Shown here: piece by piece, positions 1 to 6,342 of the stretch
Layout: each line of letters starts with the position of its first letter
Numbering within the stretch: the stretch's first letter is position 1
From: T1SED10-198M sp003554345 [NCBI: Candidatus Sumerlaeota bacterium]
GTDB taxonomy: Bacteria; Sumerlaeota; T1SED10-198M
Direction of reading: 5' to 3'
DNA length: 8,931 nt
Assembly (NCBI GenBank): GCA_003554345.1
Contig: PWGE01000235.1
Coordinates: 1 to 8,931, forward strand
Notes under the pieces: generated by a model
Databases searched by the model: none
What the model was told of the DNA's origin: nothing
Seen by the model: the letters and a program-made list of their open reading frames with translations, nothing else
Made by a program: the position numbers and the translations under genes

Positions 1-12
1 AGAAGAAAATCC

Positions 13-40
13 TTGATTTTCATTTTAACAAGACTAAAAT
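13..40 (+). promoter_or_regulatory. Possible sigma70-type promoter reading out of the IS-like end into the pilin gene
   Basis: TTGATT (13-18) and TAAAAT (35-40) are separated by 16 bases, a fair match to the -35 and -10 consensus. Transcription would start near position 47 and give a leader of about 65 bases that contains both direct repeats. The leader could form a small hairpin, GGCCA-AACG-TGGCC (70-83), between the repeat copies. In AT-rich DNA such matches arise by chance, so this is tentative. If the element boundary is right, the promoter belongs to the mobile element rather than to the pilin gene's original upstream region. Confidence 0.3.
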
Positions 41-52
41 CACAAAGAATTT

Positions 53-98
53 TGGCCCATTTTGAACCTGGCCAAACGTGGCCCATTTTAACCTGGCC
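53..98. repeat. Two imperfect direct repeats, 26-bp period
   Basis: Copy 1 (53-73, 21 bases) and copy 2 (79-98, 20 bases) are identical except for one extra G in the first (ATTTTGAACC versus ATTTTAACC). They are separated by AAACG. This matches the terminal repeat layout of IS21-type elements and is the main evidence for the mobile-element call. Alternatively they could be tandem operator sites controlling the downstream pilin gene. Confidence 0.8.
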
Positions 99-112
99 GG
101 TGACAGGAGAAA

Positions 113-745
113 ATGAAAAAGGGGTTCACTTTAATCGAGCTACTCATTGTAGTAGCAATCATCGCTATTCTTGCTGCTATTGCCATTCCCAATTTTCTGC
201 AGGCTCAGACCAGGGCCAAAGTATCCAGAGCACAGGCAGATATGAGGAGTATTGCCACAGCCCTTGAGTCATATTATGTAGATCATAATGATTATCCACT
301 CTGCGGGTATGATGGAGTTCCAGAGGATACTGGTTGGCACTTTTTGAATTACACTATTACCACTCCCATTGCTTACCTCACTGATATAGGGTTGGAAGAC
401 CCATTTTTTGCTAATGCAGAAGGTTATAGTGATGATGGGTTGGCAGCATCGCCCTGGTTAAGAAATTTTCGATATGTGAATTATGATATTGTCTACAATG
501 ATTTTCTGGAAGCTCCAGCCGCTTTTACTCGCTACAACCGAATATATGGAATGTGGGCATTATTTTCCAGGGGACCTGATAATTTCTATAGATTTGGTAG
601 TCACTACTTATATGATCCAGATGATTTATGGTTGAGCTCTGTTCCCTATGATCCAACGAATGGAACGGTATCAATAGGAGATATCACAAGATGTCAATTG
701 GGAGAACCTAACTTTGGACCTGTTGAATGGGATGAAATTTACTGA
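113..745 (+). CDS. Type II secretion/type IV pilin-like major pseudopilin (GspG/PilE-like)
   Basis: This 210-residue protein starts with a class III prepilin signal: short leader MKKG, cleavage expected after Gly4, Phe at +1 and Glu at +5 (FTLIE), then a hydrophobic helix to about residue 30 that anchors the subunit in the inner membrane and packs in the filament core. The region to about residue 62 (ADMRSIATALESYYVDHNDYP) is typical of GspG-like pilins. The globular part is rich in Tyr, Trp and Asp, and ends with a YDPTNGTVSIGDI segment (179-191) common in pilins of poorly cultured diderm phyla. The only cysteines, Cys64 and Cys194, could form a disulfide across the C-terminal domain. The start is supported by AGGAG at 105-109. 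No secretion or pilus assembly genes are nearby, so it is an orphan subunit. Whether it is a pilus, pseudopilus or other filament subunit cannot be decided. Confidence 0.9.
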   Translation: MKKGFTLIELLIVVAIIAILAAIAIPNFLQAQTRAKVSRAQADMRSIATALESYYVDHNDYPLCGYDGVPEDTGWHFLNYTITTPIAYLTDIGLEDPFFANAEGYSDDGLAASPWLRNFRYVNYDIVYNDFLEAPAAFTRYNRIYGMWALFSRGPDNFYRFGSHYLYDPDDLWLSSVPYDPTNGTVSIGDITRCQLGEPNFGPVEWDEIY

Positions 746-769
746 TTGAAGGCTTTTCTTTTGTATCAT

Positions 770-805
770 AGAGGGAAAGGATCAGCCTTTCCCTCTTTTT
801 TTTTT
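770..805 (+). terminator. Rho-independent terminator of the pilin gene
   Basis: A perfect 11-bp stem (AGAGGGAAAGG at 770-780 with CCTTTCCCTCT at 786-796) closes a 5-base loop, ATCAG. It is followed by an uninterrupted run of T through 805. It lies 24 bases past the pilin stop codon. On the minus strand the hairpin is not followed by a T run, so it should act only on plus-strand transcripts. Confidence 0.93.
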
Positions 806-1156
806 GCAAAATCTTTCTCAAATTGAATTTTCTTTCCTCAGAAACAAAAAACACAATATACAGTAGCTCTATAATTTGGTGTGTTATTAAAAGGTTTGGA
901 GTTCCTTCAACTGGAATATCCTTCCTCAAACACCTTCTCACACATTTAAATCTTTGAACCCACCCCCTTAACTCGCCAGTAAGTAATGAGCCAACCTGTT
1001 TGTCAGGAAATATTTCTATCACTTAAACCTTTTGGTTATAGTTTGCCAAACAGGTCTCTTTAAAACCACAGGGAGCCTGAACAACAGTTCCCTTTTAAGG
1101 TTTATTCCAGAACATGTTTTTATTGGAAACAACTTAGCTGAAACGGAACTATTGTT
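806..1156. other. Gene-free stretch between the convergent pilin and Lrp/AsnC genes
   Basis: No open frame here has a credible start, ribosome binding site or recognisable protein. A minus-strand frame of 104 codons runs through it, but it continues through the terminator hairpin into the pilin gene and looks spurious. Short inverted repeats occur (for example 994-1002 with 1047-1055, and GAAC-AATA-GTTC just after the regulator's stop), but none is a convincing terminator or RNA gene. The regulator's own transcription stop is therefore not identified. Confidence 0.6.
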
Positions 1157-1654
1157 CTAAGGAGAAATCGGCATACGCTGGGGAGGATCTTCATCATCCG
1201 TAGTAACTATTCCATTATGTTTGTATTTCTTTAAAATAAAGTGACTGGTAGTGGAGAGCACATGATCAAGGGTTGCCAGTTTTTGAGCAACAAAATTGGC
1301 AATATCTTTTAAGCTCTCCCCTTCCACTTCCAGAAGAAGATCAAATGTCCCTGATACGAGGTAACAGGTCTTTACTTCGGGGTATCGATAAACACGGCGG
1401 GCTATTTCATCAAAACCCACACCCCGTTGAGGTGTCACTTTAACTTCTACCAGACAGGTAGTTTGAGAAGAACCATCTCTTTCAGGATTGGTCAGAGCGG
1501 TATAACATACAATAACCTTTTTTCTTTCCAGTTCAGCTACGATCTTCTCTATTTCCTCTATCGATACGTTTAGAAGCTCTGCCATTTTTTCATTGGACAT
1601 ACGGGCATTTTCTCGCAGCAAAGCCAGCACTTCTTTTTGCAGATGATCTTTCAT
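1157..1654 (-). CDS. Lrp/AsnC-family transcriptional regulator
   Basis: A 165-residue protein with the two-domain Lrp/AsnC layout. An N-terminal winged helix-turn-helix (about 5-48, including MSNEKMAELLNVSIEEIEKI) is followed by a C-terminal RAM ligand-binding and oligomerisation domain (about 66-142). The RAM domain contains the characteristic YLVSGTFDLLLEVEG stretch, where family members have G-x-[YF]-D and bind amino acids. Family members sense amino acids and control amino acid metabolism, often including their own gene. The C-terminal 20 residues are a polar, proline-containing tail beyond the usual domain. The start is preceded by AAAGGAAAGG at a workable distance. The gene has its own promoter, lies downstream of ispG in the same direction and is convergent with the pilin gene. 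Its targets cannot be read from the window; the aro operon is a possibility only. Confidence 0.92.
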   Translation of the reverse strand: MKDHLQKEVLALLRENARMSNEKMAELLNVSIEEIEKIVAELERKKVIVCYTALTNPERDGSSQTTCLVEVKVTPQRGVGFDEIARRVYRYPEVKTCYLVSGTFDLLLEVEGESLKDIANFVAQKLATLDHVLSTTSHFILKKYKHNGIVTTDDEDPPQRMPISP

Positions 1655-1689
1655 ATAATATTTTCCTTTCCTTTATGTATCGTATTTGT

Positions 1690-1717
1690 ATTGTACCTTT
1701 TTTACTTTCCTTGGCAA
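1690..1717 (-). promoter_or_regulatory. Sigma70-type promoter of the Lrp/AsnC gene
   Basis: On the minus strand, TTGCCA (1717-1712) and TACAAT (1695-1690) are separated by 16 bases. Each hexamer differs from consensus at one position. Transcription would start near 1683 and leave a leader of about 30 bases containing the purine-rich ribosome binding site. This argues that the regulator is transcribed separately from the ispG operon upstream. Confidence 0.6.
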
Positions 1718-1794
1718 ATAATACTATTTCCTGTACACCAGTTTAAAAAAGACTCTTGCCCTTTTCCCCTTGCAACAACAAAAACGGTTTCAAT

Positions 1795-1824
1795 ATAACA
1801 GGATCAAACACCTCTATCTGTTAT
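1795..1824 (-). terminator. Weak hairpin at the ispG stop, possible operon end
   Basis: On the minus strand, ATAACAG (overlapping the ispG stop codon) can pair with CTGTTAT 16 bases later, a 7-bp AT-rich stem with a large loop. It is followed by ATTGAAACCG and then TTTTTG rather than a clean U tract. This may be an inefficient terminator or an mRNA-end structure. No better intrinsic terminator is visible between ispG and the regulator. Confidence 0.25.
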
Positions 1825-2924
1825 TCATCTTCTGACTCTTCCAGTAAACGCTTTAGCTCCTCCTGAAAAGCCTGGAAAAGCCTCTCATAGGGCACTTTAC
1901 GTATCACCTGACCCTTTTTAAATATAACTCCAGAATCTTTCCCGCCACTGATTCCAATATCAGCTTCCCTGGCTTCTCCGGGCCCATTGACCACACAACC
2001 CATTACAGCCACTTTAATATGCCGGGGTATGGTACTGATATATTCATCGACCTTTTCTACAAGAGAGATTATATCTATCTGAGTTCGACCACAGGTGGGA
2101 CACGATATCAGATCAGGACCTCTTTTTCTTATCTCCAGAGCCCGTAAAATTTCATAAGCTGTTTTAACTTCCAGGACAGGGTCTCCTGTCAAAGAGACCC
2201 GAAAGGTATCGCCAATTCCTTCACTGAGGAGCATACCTATCCCGATTGAAGACTTTACAGCACCGCGTAAAGGAGTGCCGGCTTCAGTAATACCCAGATG
2301 CAAAGGATAGTCACACTGACTGCTCAAAAGGCGATATGCCCGCACAGTTTGCATTACCCGGGAAGCTTTAAGGGAAATTTTCATGTTTTCAAAACCCTCT
2401 TCTTCCGCTATTTTTGCATATCGAAGAGCTGAATCGACCATAGCCTGTTCCCATCTCAGTTCACCTGCCACCACTTGTTTCATAAGAGATTGTTCAAGAG
2501 ATCCCGCATTCACTCCTATCCGCAGGGCAATATCAGGAAAAGATGCCAACTCCCTGAGCAAGGCGATATATTTATCAGTAGAACCTATATTGCCAGGATT
2601 GATACGTAAACCCTTTATTCCTGTCTTAAGGGCTTTTATAGCAAGATCGCATCGAAAATGAATATCGGCAATAACGGGTACCGATACGGAGCTGGTTATA
2701 GCAGGAAGTGAGGCAAGGGCTTTTTCATCAGGTACAGCCACACGAACAATTTCACAACCATGTTGTACCAGGTTATTGATTTGACAAATCGTTTCCTCTG
2801 CATTTTCAGTGGAAGTGTTTGTCATAGATTGTACCCGGACAGGATATTGGGAACCCAACAACAGGTTACCCAGATGAATAGTTTTAGTGGGACGTCGCCT
2901 TTCTGTTTCTGGCATTCCTATCAA
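1821..2924 (-). CDS. ispG: 4-hydroxy-3-methylbut-2-en-1-yl diphosphate synthase (IspG/GcpE)
   Basis: IspG is a [4Fe-4S] enzyme of the MEP isoprenoid pathway that converts methylerythritol cyclodiphosphate to HMBPP. The 367-residue length fits the bacterial two-domain form. The N-terminal TIM-barrel signatures are clear (PVRVQSMTNTST at 28-39, PVIADIHF at 83-90, GLRINPGNIG at 105-114). The C-terminal cluster domain has CPTCGR (Cys275, Cys278) and MGCVVNGPGE (Cys310, Glu317), with the same spacing as the E. coli ligands Cys270, Cys273, Cys305 and Glu312. The longest frame begins with a TTG overlapping the purD stop (TTGA), shortly after GGGGG. An ATG three codons later (2915-2913) is the alternative start. 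It is the last gene of the overlapping block and should be translationally coupled to purD. Confidence 0.97.
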   Translation of the reverse strand: MIGMPETERRRPTKTIHLGNLLLGSQYPVRVQSMTNTSTENAEETICQINNLVQHGCEIVRVAVPDEKALASLPAITSSVSVPVIADIHFRCDLAIKALKTGIKGLRINPGNIGSTDKYIALLRELASFPDIALRIGVNAGSLEQSLMKQVVAGELRWEQAMVDSALRYAKIAEEEGFENMKISLKASRVMQTVRAYRLLSSQCDYPLHLGITEAGTPLRGAVKSSIGIGMLLSEGIGDTFRVSLTGDPVLEVKTAYEILRALEIRKRGPDLISCPTCGRTQIDIISLVEKVDEYISTIPRHIKVAVMGCVVNGPGEAREADIGISGGKDSGVIFKKGQVIRKVPYERLFQAFQEELKRLLEESEDE

Positions 2925-4180
2925 ACTTCCCCCTTTCCAATGTCACTTCTATAATGCATATTGGAAAAACAAATATTATCAATAGAGCTATACACAACTT
3001 TTCGGCATGTTTCAATGTCTTTTTCCACAGCATTCACTCCCAGTACTCTCCCGCCGGCAGTATAGAAAACTCCATTTTTATACTCTGTCCCTGCATGGAA
3101 TACCGACACCCTCTTATCCTCAATCTTATCCAGCCCTTTAATAGCAAACCCTTTTCGATACTCAGCGGGATAACCTCCTGACGCCAGGATAACACATAGA
3201 GAAGGATGAGAAGTGGTTCTTATTTTGCGAGAAGAAAGCCCGCCGGTGAATACTTTGCGAAAAAGAGGCAAAAGGTTTTCAGAAATACGCGGGAGAATGG
3301 CCTGGGTTTCAGGATCCCCAAACCGACAATTAAATTCAACAACATAAGGACCATTGTTCGTTAACATAAGACCGGCATAAAGAATACCTTTATAAACCAT
3401 TCCCTCCTTTTTCATACCTCTAATAGCAGGATACATGATTTTTTCCAGAATTTCATTTTCCAGGGATTCTGACAAAAGGCTATCACTGGAAAAGGCTCCC
3501 ATGCCGCCGGTATTAGGTCCGGTGCCATCGTCACCTGCTCTTTTATAGTCACGGGATGGGGGAAAGAGTATTATTTCTTCTCCATCAGTAAGACCTATTA
3601 TGGAAAGCTCTTTTCCTTCCAGGTATTCTTCTATAACCACTTTAGGGTGAGACATGTTAAAAATATTATTAATAAGCATATCCTCTAATACCATTTCTGC
3701 CTTTCGCTTACCGGAACAAATAACAACCCCTTTGCCGGCTGCCAGGCCATCAGCCTTAATCACAAGGGGATATCTGCAGTGACTGACATATTCCTGTGCT
3801 TCATCAACATCCCTGAAACATTCAAATTCAGCTGTAGGAATACTGTACTTTTTCATGAGCTCTTTAGCAAACATCTTGCTCCCTTCCAGCTGAGCAGCCT
3901 GTTGAGATGGTCCCAATACGGGAATAGACTCTTTTTCCAGCACATCTACCACACCTTCTACAAGGGGTTTTTCCGGTCCTACTATCACAAATTCAATTTT
4001 CTTTTCTTGAATGAAGGTTAACAGTTCTGAAAAAGGAACATGCAGAGGTATGTTTGTCACTTCCGCATCCCGGGCTATACCACCGTTGCCGGGTATACAA
4101 AAAATTCTTGCACCTTCATCTTTAAGACTTTTTACGAGGGCATGTTCACGCCCACCGGCTCCTAAAATTAAAACATTCAT
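2921..4180 (-). CDS. purD: Phosphoribosylamine-glycine ligase (GAR synthetase)
   Basis: PurD catalyses the second step of de novo purine synthesis, the ATP-dependent ligation of glycine to phosphoribosylamine, in the cytoplasm. At 419 residues it has normal monofunctional length. Visible features are the N-terminal MNVLILGAGGREHAL (1-15), PGNGG (30-34), VGPEKPLVEG (68-76), the ATP-grasp loop VIKADGLAAGKGV (140-152), GTGPNTGGMGAF (219-230) and the metal/ATP-binding VEFNCRFGDPETQ (281-293). The start ATG overlaps the preceding stop as ATGA, with AAGGAG about 10 bases upstream. No other purine gene is nearby, so its place between a membrane protein and ispG reflects a mixed housekeeping operon. 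Confidence 0.97.
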   Translation of the reverse strand: MNVLILGAGGREHALVKSLKDEGARIFCIPGNGGIARDAEVTNIPLHVPFSELLTFIQEKKIEFVIVGPEKPLVEGVVDVLEKESIPVLGPSQQAAQLEGSKMFAKELMKKYSIPTAEFECFRDVDEAQEYVSHCRYPLVIKADGLAAGKGVVICSGKRKAEMVLEDMLINNIFNMSHPKVVIEEYLEGKELSIIGLTDGEEIILFPPSRDYKRAGDDGTGPNTGGMGAFSSDSLLSESLENEILEKIMYPAIRGMKKEGMVYKGILYAGLMLTNNGPYVVEFNCRFGDPETQAILPRISENLLPLFRKVFTGGLSSRKIRTTSHPSLCVILASGGYPAEYRKGFAIKGLDKIEDKRVSVFHAGTEYKNGVFYTAGGRVLGVNAVEKDIETCRKVVYSSIDNICFSNMHYRSDIGKGEV

Positions 4181-5454
4181 AAAGCCATCACTCCTTTCCT
4201 TAATCTGTTCATTTGTTCAAGAAAGAATGGTTCTCCCGGATATAACCTGAACCCATACCTGATCAAATCAGCTCGCAACTCACGAGCATGGGGAAAATCT
4301 GAGTGCACATCCAGGAAAACCAGAAATTCTTTCAGAATATCCTTACGAAAAAAAGAATGTAATAAAGCATATTGATAATAATCGAAAGCACGCTCATAGT
4401 CATTCAAGTCTGTTGCAATGCGCGCTGCTGAGAGATAATTTTCAGCACACGGTTCCAGTTGAAGAAAACGATGTTGAAATAAAAGTGCCCATTCCCTGTA
4501 CTCCTGATTTCCTTCTGTCAGGGCATGTTCCCGCATAGTCTGGACCCAGTACCTGTAATAATCCCTGGAAAAAAACCCTGCTATACGACCGATATTAAAT
4601 TGCACTCTAAAATTATCCTCAGGCTTATCAATTTGCTGAACATAAAGTGCCTGTAGGTAGGGCCCAGCATGAAAATATAAAACCAATAAAAACGATATAA
4701 CACCCGCAATCCTGGCAACACCAGAACGAGAATAGGAAGAAAAAAGGTGAAGGGAAGGAGCCGGATAATGGACAAGTAACAGAAAAAACCAGAAAAGAGG
4801 ATTTTCATATAATTGCCTGTTCCAGAAAAAAAGCACACCGCCTACCAGGAATACCCGCAATAAAATATGCTGTTTATCCTTTATTTTTAACCCTACAGGT
4901 AACTGTATAGAAAACCATATAACAAAATAAATGAAACCCTCTTGAGATATTTCATGGAAAGAGAATATTTGAAGAACAGCAGCCAACGCTAAGAACATTC
5001 CCAATCCCCCGAGTATAAATATAACAGAGGGGGCTTCTTTTTCTCTCTTTTTCAGATAAATATAAAAAAAGTGGGTTTCAATAACCATGGTGAACCAGAG
5101 AACCGGTTCATTACCATATATCGCCAGCAAAAAAACATTCAACATAAAAGTCAGAAGAAAAAGAAGCGAAGAGGAAGAAGAAAAAGAAAATATAGCCAGA
5201 AACCAGAAAAGCAGATAAGGGGCAAAAAACTCTGCTATGGTAATATAACGCGGATAAAATTGAAACAACAGCACCATAACGACCAGTATAATATGGAGAA
5301 AAAAATAGAAGGGAAGCGAAAAAAAAATCTTTTTATGTGTCATAAAAATGAAGAAGACGGTAAGCGTCCATAACAGATTTACCACTGGCGATTGAGGATA
5401 AAACAGGGCGTACCCGAAAGAGAAGAGTATCAAAAAAAGGGGTACAGCTTTCAT
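4177..5454 (-). CDS. Multipass membrane protein with a C-terminal TPR-like soluble domain, function unknown
   Basis: This 425-residue protein belongs to no family I can name. Residues 1-262 are extremely hydrophobic and aromatic, consistent with about ten membrane helices (for example near 2-19, 43-66, 71-92, 93-113, 142-163, 197-211 and 245-262). A charged loop around 134-141 (LKKREKEA) is probably cytoplasmic. Residues about 270-425 are soluble and helical. The stretch 338-370 (ENYLSAARIATDLNDYERAF and on) resembles a tetratricopeptide repeat. The layout recalls O-antigen polymerase/ligase-type proteins with trailing TPRs, but I see no diagnostic Wzy or WaaL motif. Its start overlaps the aroQ stop (ATGA) and has no clear Shine-Dalgarno sequence, so translation probably depends on coupling to aroQ. 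The gene is embedded between aroQ and purD. A role in envelope biogenesis is only a guess. Confidence 0.85.
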   Translation of the reverse strand: MKAVPLFLILFSFGYALFYPQSPVVNLLWTLTVFFIFMTHKKIFFSLPFYFFLHIILVVMVLLFQFYPRYITIAEFFAPYLLFWFLAIFSFSSSSSLLFLLTFMLNVFLLAIYGNEPVLWFTMVIETHFFYIYLKKREKEAPSVIFILGGLGMFLALAAVLQIFSFHEISQEGFIYFVIWFSIQLPVGLKIKDKQHILLRVFLVGGVLFFWNRQLYENPLFWFFLLLVHYPAPSLHLFSSYSRSGVARIAGVISFLLVLYFHAGPYLQALYVQQIDKPEDNFRVQFNIGRIAGFFSRDYYRYWVQTMREHALTEGNQEYREWALLFQHRFLQLEPCAENYLSAARIATDLNDYERAFDYYQYALLHSFFRKDILKEFLVFLDVHSDFPHARELRADLIRYGFRLYPGEPFFLEQMNRLRKGVMAL

Positions 5455-5879
5455 TTTTGAAAATATAAAAGAGCTTGAACTGCCAGAAAATATGAATATT
5501 TACCCATGCCGGTTATCTGCCCGGTGGCTACAGGAGCCACATAAGAAACATGTCGAAACTTTTCTCTTTTCCAGATGTTCGAAATGTGCACTTCCACAAT
5601 AGGGCATGAAAGAATTTTAAGGGCATCCGCAATAGCAATAGAAGTGTGAGTATAAGCTCCGGGATTAATAACAACACCATGCCAGTCTTCGTTAACTGCC
5701 TGGTGTATCCTGTCAATAATCGCTCCTTCTGAATTACTCTGAAAGAAATCCAGCGTGCACTGAGAAAACTCACTGGACAGTTCTTTTTCAACCTCAGAAA
5801 CAGTCCATGTTCCATAGAGCGAAGTTTCCCGTTTACCCAGCATATTGAGGTTCGGCCCATTAATTATCAGTATTTTCAT
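5451..5879 (-). CDS. aroQ: Type II 3-dehydroquinate dehydratase
   Basis: AroQ dehydrates 3-dehydroquinate to 3-dehydroshikimate, the third step of the shikimate pathway, as a dodecameric cytoplasmic enzyme. The 142-residue length is normal. Family signatures are present in order: INGPNLNMLGKRE (6-18), active-site Tyr22 in the flexible loop region (SLYG), FFQSNSEGAIIDRIH (45-59), substrate-binding Asn72 in VINPGAYTHTS, catalytic His98 in EVHISN, and FRHVSYVAPVATGQITGMG (108-126). The start overlaps the aroB stop (ATGA) and follows the best ribosome binding site in the operon, AAGGAGG four bases upstream. That may allow independent initiation even if the upstream aroB frame is broken. Confidence 0.97.
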   Translation of the reverse strand: MKILIINGPNLNMLGKRETSLYGTWTVSEVEKELSSEFSQCTLDFFQSNSEGAIIDRIHQAVNEDWHGVVINPGAYTHTSIAIADALKILSCPIVEVHISNIWKREKFRHVSYVAPVATGQITGMGKYSYFLAVQALLYFQK

Positions 5880-6331
5880 GCAACCTCCTTGTAGTAATCT
5901 TTCAGGGTTCTCAATATTGATTTCACTGAAATATCTGTCAGTATCTTCACCTTTCCTATTTTTACCGGCAAGACAAAAGTAATAGATTCACCCACATTTT
6001 TTTTATCTTTTTGCATAATAGAGACCAGTTTCTCTTCAGGAAAACAGGCTGCTTTTACAGGCAAATGGAGCCTGTGATTTATTTCGAGAATTTTTGGATA
6101 AACCGGTTCCTCGGCTATTCCCATTTTTTCAGCCAGATAAGCGGCAAACAAACTGCCCATCGCAATGGACTGTCCATGACGACGACGATAACGTCCGGCG
6201 ATTTCCAGAGCATGCCCGAGGGTATGTCCATAATTCAGTATCGCCCGGATATGAGACTCTTTTTCATCCTTTTCGACTATTTCAGCTTTTATCTCGCAAG
6301 AGCGTCGGACGATATAACACAGGTCGGCCAT
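5876..6331 (-). CDS. aroB: 3-dehydroquinate synthase, C-terminal fragment (frameshifted aroB)
   Basis: This holds the C-terminal helical, metal-binding domain of AroB. RRSCEIKAEIVEKDEKE is followed by zinc-ligand histidines in NYGHTLGHALE and RRHGQSIAMG, and by the late DKKNVGESITFVLP motif. The final residues run into the aroQ start through an ATGA overlap. The nominal ATG at 6331 has no ribosome binding site. The same frame is open further upstream and reads ADRINQRSMADLCYIVRRSC, which continues the AroB alignment, so this ATG is probably an internal Met and not a true start. Adding one base upstream would join it to the N-terminal fragment and give a 365-residue protein, a normal AroB length. 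Most homologues have HGE where this reads HGQ. Confidence 0.9.
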   Translation of the reverse strand: MADLCYIVRRSCEIKAEIVEKDEKESHIRAILNYGHTLGHALEIAGRYRRRHGQSIAMGSLFAAYLAEKMGIAEEPVYPKILEINHRLHLPVKAACFPEEKLVSIMQKDKKNVGESITFVLPVKIGKVKILTDISVKSILRTLKDYYKEVA

Positions 6332-6342
6332 TGAACGTTGAT

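Larger units (their letters stand above)
1..105. mobile_element. Putative terminus of an IS21-family insertion sequence (partial, rest off the left edge)
   Basis: Two closely spaced imperfect direct repeats (53-73 and 79-98), each of the form TGGCCCATTTT(G)AACCTGGCC, are followed by GGTGACA ending at 105. Read from the other strand, the element would begin TGTCACCGGCCAGGTTAAAA. IS21-family elements are known to begin TG and end CA and to carry multiple ~20-bp repeats within their ends that bind the transposase, and GGCC-ACTTT-AACCGG-like repeats are typical. The transposase genes (istA/istB) would lie to the left and are not in the window, so the identification rests on end structure recalled from the family. 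Bases 1-52 could be the distal non-coding part of the element. The boundary at 105 is inferred. Confidence 0.5.

Noticed and set aside
708-1022. Minus-strand open frame of 104 codons opposite the pilin gene end and intergenic region
   Set aside because: It runs through the terminator hairpin and T tract (giving a Lys-rich stretch) and into the antisense of the pilin gene, has no clear ribosome binding site and no recognisable motif. A degraded remnant of an older gene in its first half cannot be excluded but is not supported.
994-1055. Inverted repeat ACCTGTTTG / CAAACAGGT with a 44-base spacer
   Set aside because: A 9-bp match in a region this size is not far from chance, the loop is long, and no T tract or partner gene start is close. 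It is not convincing as a terminator, RNA structure or operator.
1655-1820. Possible riboswitch or attenuator between ispG and the Lrp/AsnC gene
   Set aside because: I could find no conserved aptamer-like core, no leader peptide and no paired terminator/antiterminator. A plain promoter with a short leader explains the region.
5153-5190. Near-continuous purine tract on the plus strand
   Set aside because: It is fully explained by the coding strand of the membrane protein, where Phe, Leu and Ser codons of a membrane helix (around FSFSSSSSLLFLL) give a pyrimidine-rich run. No mirror symmetry of note.
5071-5373. Plus-strand Lys/Arg-rich open frame of 100 codons
   Set aside because: It is the antisense shadow of the membrane protein gene; its basic composition comes from the same purine-rich plus strand.
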